Source of the DNA: Homalodisca vitripennis
Taxonomy: Eukaryota; Arthropoda; Insecta; Hemiptera; Cicadellidae
NCBI RefSeq assembly: GCF_021130785.1
Contig: NC_060214.1
Span: 107,048,001 to 107,112,000 of the forward strand
Direction: 5' to 3'
DNA length: 64,000 bases
The notes under the pieces are model-generated. The model ran no database searches. It was not told the origin of the DNA and saw only the letters and a list, made by a program, of their open reading frames with translations. Of the stretch, positions 60,546-64,000 are shown piece by piece (within the stretch, counting starts at the first letter, position 1; every line of letters starts with the position of its first letter). The position numbers were made by a program, and so were the translations under genes.

Positions 60546-61845
60546 ATTATTATATAAAAACTACATTACATTTTAATATGTGACATTTTAACACTACATG
60601 CAGCCTCAGAAAAGCCCGTTACTTGACTCGTGGACATTAATGGTAAAATACATTTTTTGTTCTCTGTTGAAATATAAGATACACATTTTTAAATAATTCA
60701 TTTCAAAATTTATTTGACCGGTGTAGGCTTACCAACCTCTGTAAAATTGTAATCACAGCAGGTGCAGGTTACATGGGATAGTCAGCATGGTCGTCGGAAT
60801 ATAGAATCGTGAACTAGAAATCGTATTTATCATTTTAAGAGTTCAATTCTGTGTAAGTTTGTATGAGCAAACTTGTTTTTATGTAAATTTAACGCCACAG
60901 ACTGCTGGAAAAGACGATGTCCCTTTACGCTTGTACCGACACCTTAAAACGAGAGCTGAATAAGACCGTAAGGTTTCAGAGAGTGCCCTTATTTAATTAG
61001 TCCCACCGTTAAAAGCTTTCTGGAAGATCGAAAATCATCCCTCCTGTAAGACGCTGCTGAATGCTTCCTCACTTTTCTCTCTTTTATATTGTATATGCTG
61101 TCCAAGTTCGCATAGTACAATATTTTTTATCCCATAATAAGCACTATTTGTCAAATGAAACTATTTTCGTATATAGTGATAATTAAATTCATTTTAAAGC
61201 ATTACGCTATATGTTTTTAGTTTTATATTCGATAATTCTCGTTGCATACGTAAAGTTATGATACTGCACGTTTTTATCCGTATTTTGTTAACTACTGTTC
61301 TTATAATTCACAATTACACATCGCGTACAATTTTCCAAAAGCGTCTGCTTTTTTAATTTGGAAAGGTATTTTTCCCCTTTTCAACAATTCCCTTCAATAT
61401 TACCTCTTTCCCATGACAAGGATGCGTTACAACCTGTTATTACACCCAGATTCTCGCTACTGTTACTAATGTCACAGTGTAACCAATTACTCATAAGAGC
61501 CCGCGGTTAACGTAGCCGTCATAAGAGAAAGTTAAACATCATGCGCTTTTACAACCTTATTTTTAGTGAATGAATTATAGGAGGTATGAATGAATATTTA
61601 GTACACTTCTATATATACGAGTATATGTATTATGCGATTTGATTCTTGTGCATGGTGACTTCGGCAGCCCCGCGCTGATGTCAACGGAAGAAAAACATCC
61701 CTCTAGATAGTACCTATCAGTTAAATATCAAATTCTAGAGGGGCTGTTTAGAAATATAAATTGAATTGTAATGGAAAGGCAATTATGTACCGTGCAAAAA
61801 ACTTAAATAATCATGTGATGCCGCGCAGCCTGCCGTAATCGGGAT
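60546..61845. other. Single-copy stretch without a supported gene
   Basis: Mixed AT-rich sequence with GC-richer islands at about 60,890-61,080, 61,480-61,550 and 61,655-61,700. I see no ORF or repeat that I can name. Confidence 0.35.
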
Positions 61846-61849
61846 TCTC

Positions 61850-62230
61850 GAGAAAGATAAGATAACAGCGACAACAATACCGATCGCAATACCTGGACAT
61901 GCTTGTTGATTGATCGAATGTTAGTTCTGTTACTCAACTACATAGTTTTATAACGTTCTAAGTTCATTGAAAAAAGTTAAAGCGTTGGGGGCATATAATG
62001 GTATCTGACCGGGGTCCTATTTGTAGAAGTGTGTGTGCGAGACGGGAACGGTTGCGCCAAAAATAACATCAGAGGCCACCGAACAATGAAAAATATATGT
62101 CAACAGCTGCTTCTGGTGTAACACATCATCTGTCGCACCGACTACTCCATATCAACATCTCCTGAGCCGCTGTTTTGTCGAGCTGTCTGTAATCAGCTGA
62201 TTGGTGTTATTAAGCACCTGACAGGTGCAT
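61850..62230. promoter_or_regulatory. GC-richer block with GATA pair and E-box cluster
   Basis: Two AGATAA words overlap at 61,855-61,865. Between 62,104 and 62,228 there are five E-boxes: CAGCTG at 62,104 and 62,194 (the latter in the palindrome AATCAGCTGATT), CATCTG at 62,127, and CACCTG plus CAGGTG in the 15-base palindrome GCACCTGACAGGTGC (62,214-62,228). No ORF crosses it. It is a candidate bHLH/GATA-responsive enhancer, by motif density only. Confidence 0.35.
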
Positions 62231-62239
62231 CATAAAATC

Positions 62240-62365
62240 ATGTCTTTGTCTATTTGTTTGTCTTGTGTATACGACAAATCCTGATAGAGACTCGTGCATT
62301 GGTTCTTCTTAGAGCAAGAAACAACTTAATTAATGTTGGAGTCAAAAGATCAAAGAGCAAAATAA
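62240..62365. repeat. Single degenerate unit of the ~140-bp repeat
   Basis: TTTGTTTGTC, GTATACGACAAATCCTGAT, GGTTCTTCTTAGAGCAAGAA and GGAGTCAAAAGATCAAAGAGCA match, in order, the unit ending near 13,420. Confidence 0.4.
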
Positions 62366-63288
62366 ACACATTTGTAAAGAAACTCAATATTCTGTGAAAA
62401 CTGTTGGTATGACATTTATCTTTTTTTTTTTTTTTTTTTTTTTTTAACAAGGAATATTTTATTTCGTTTTGGTAGCATGGTTAACTGCAAAAGGCGACAT
62501 TTACTTTTTTACTTTTGATTATTGTTTAGATCACTACTCCTTGTATCGTTTTATTGAAGTGACTACTTCTTTTGGCGGGCTATGGTTGTATGTTTTGCAC
62601 GGAGGAAAACTTTCGTTTCGCGTCACGGAACGTCACGTCACGCTTGTTCTATTTCAGTAGCTATCCAGGTGTGCTAGAGAGGCTATTTAGACAAAACTCA
62701 CTATTTTAAACGCAAATTGTTCTTTAGTGTTTTTTGTAAAAATACATATTTATTGAAATACCGGGTTGCAGAATATCATATTCTTCGGATAACCTCAAAT
62801 ATTCTAAATCGCGTACTAATAAAAAAAGATATGGTGGTATGTGTGACTAACTATAGTTACTAGTTTAGGTACTCAAATTGTATTTCATAAATGTTTTTGT
62901 AATTCCTTTGAAATTGGTTTTTAAACCATTTGTTATAATATTGTAATTTTTATTTTCATGGTTTTGTCTAGGTCAAACTCCTGAGGTATGTAAAATGTTG
63001 CAAGTTATAGGATTGTAACATTTATAATCCAAAGATTTATATTCACATTACGTTATAAAAAGTAGTTACTTCTGTCGATCAGTCCTGCTACTAACTTCCA
63101 TTTTTAAATTAATTGAAACCTTTCTTAATAGCGACTGTCTCCACTGCTCCCACAAATGTAGACACATTTTCAAGATTTAATATCGACTTAGATATTGGTG
63201 ACGCGGCTTTTTCAGTTACAATACCAAAACGTGATTATACTTCTTCTCAATAAAACTGTTACAACGAAACAACTTTGAAACCAACAAG
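62366..63288. other. Single-copy stretch with a 25-T run, no supported gene
   Basis: It contains an uninterrupted T run at 62,421-62,445. A 63-codon ORF at 62,469-62,660 has no recognisable feature. GTCACGGAACGTCACGTCACG near 62,621 holds three CGTCAC half-sites. Confidence 0.4.
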
Positions 63289-63360
63289 TCCGGTATGGTC
63301 TAGTGGCTAGGATACCTGGCTCTCACCCAGGAGGCTCGGGTTCGATTCCCGGTACCGGAA
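63289..63360 (+). tRNA. tRNA-Glu-CTC: tRNA-Glu (anticodon CUC)
   Basis: The 72-nt gene folds into a complete cloverleaf. The acceptor stem TCCGGTA pairs fully with TACCGGA, followed by discriminator A. The anticodon stem CCTGG/CCAGG encloses loop CTCTCAC with CTC at the anticodon position. The T arm has loop TTCGATT with a stem closed by one T-G pair. The internal Pol III promoter boxes are present (box A TGGTCTAGTGG, box B GGTTCGATTCC), and a T5 terminator follows at 63,366-63,370. No intron is present and CCA is not encoded, as expected for a nuclear eukaryotic gene. It decodes GAG during cytosolic translation. Confidence 0.97.
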
Positions 63361-63365
63361 TATAC

Positions 63366-63370
63366 TTTTT
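63366..63370 (+). terminator. Pol III terminator of tRNA-Glu
   Basis: A run of five T six bases after the tRNA 3' end is the standard Pol III stop signal. Confidence 0.85.
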
Positions 63371-64000
63371 ATAGTTTACAAGGAATATAGACAAACTAAT
63401 TTTTTATCAATCTTTTTAGTCAATTCTCAATTCTACATGTTATAATATCTTAATTAAAGTAACTATGAGGCTTTCAACCTATGGTTCAACAAAGGGATGA
63501 AATTATTTAAAGTTTTAAAGGACACCCAGACCGATTTTAGGCGCAATAGATATTTGGAAGTTCGAATACTTAAATATTCTAAGAGTTGCACTAAATTGAC
63601 GGTATTATGTGTCAGGAACAATAGTTGGGAAATCAGGACTCCCTGAGAATTATAGGGCAGCTGCAAATTGTTACCCAGCTCATCAATAACAGCGCCGAAC
63701 TATAGAAGATGGCTTGACAAGCCACATCGTCCGCTCAACTGGAGTACTCACAGTAACGTCAGCTGAGGTGTTTCTGACAGTTCAGCTCAAGTATTCTATA
63801 TCAAAGACCGATGCAGATAATCTGGATTATAGAGTTCTGTTAATAAAGTACTAAGGGACAGAGATATGCAGTAAGAATTGCCTACTACTTACCCTGAAAG
63901 TTTTATTTAACTCTTCCTTCACAATTCTAAAAAAATTGTTTTATTTCTTATTAAATTTATTCAAGATGCTTACGTATAGGTAATATGCATACTTTTAATC
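63371..64000. other. Single-copy stretch to the end of the window
   Basis: No gene is supported. A 67-codon minus-strand ORF (63,463-63,666) has no recognisable feature. Confidence 0.35.

Overview
The window is animal nuclear DNA, most likely from an insect. It is very AT-rich, has no long open reading frames, carries many small mobile elements, and contains an intact eukaryotic tRNA-Glu(CUC) gene with Pol III promoter boxes at 63,289-63,360. I could not identify the species; the mix of foldback elements, a tRNA-derived SINE and an insect-type non-LTR element fits an insect genome, possibly hemipteran.

Layout. About 86% of the window is one sequence repeated head to tail. Unit A (1-26,563) and unit B (26,564-55,016) align end to end, and a third copy starts at 55,017 but stops after about 0.5 kb (about 55,515). 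Beyond it lies about 8.5 kb of unrelated sequence. The length difference between A (26.56 kb) and B (28.45 kb) comes from: a 109-bp minisatellite (1 copy in A, 14 in B), a 2.4-kb non-LTR retrotransposon only in B, about 0.7 kb only in A, one 230-bp satellite dimer lost or gained, a 374-bp tandem duplication kept only in A, and several small rearrangements.

Coding content. I found no convincing protein gene. The ORFs shared by A and B are short, and their differences are mostly amino-acid changing or frame breaking. The supportable coding material is the broken reverse transcriptase of the retrotransposon in B, a possible 148-bp exon with good splice signals in both units (18,157-18,304 and 47,285-47,432), and an unrecognised 68-residue coiled-coil ORF near 57.4 kb. 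Both units carry a juxtaposed 3'/5' splice site (25,262|25,263 and 53,691|53,692) with a branch-point match and a second 5' splice site 24 nt downstream. That is the signature of recursive splicing in a very long intron, so the array may sit inside a large intron of a plus-strand gene.

Non-coding content. Divergence between A and B is uneven: near-identical blocks alternate with much more diverged ones. The conserved blocks are rich in transcription-factor-like motifs: a GC-richer element with nine ATTGT/ACAAT cores at the start of every copy, a four-fold ATTA-rich repeat, a CRE/AP-1 block and AACAAAG blocks. I read them as candidate regulatory elements, but this is inference. The single-copy end (55.5-64 kb) holds a 546-bp inverted-repeat transposon with a perfect 8-bp target duplication, foldback elements, an inverted repeat with a hammerhead-like core, an E-box/GATA cluster and the tRNA gene.
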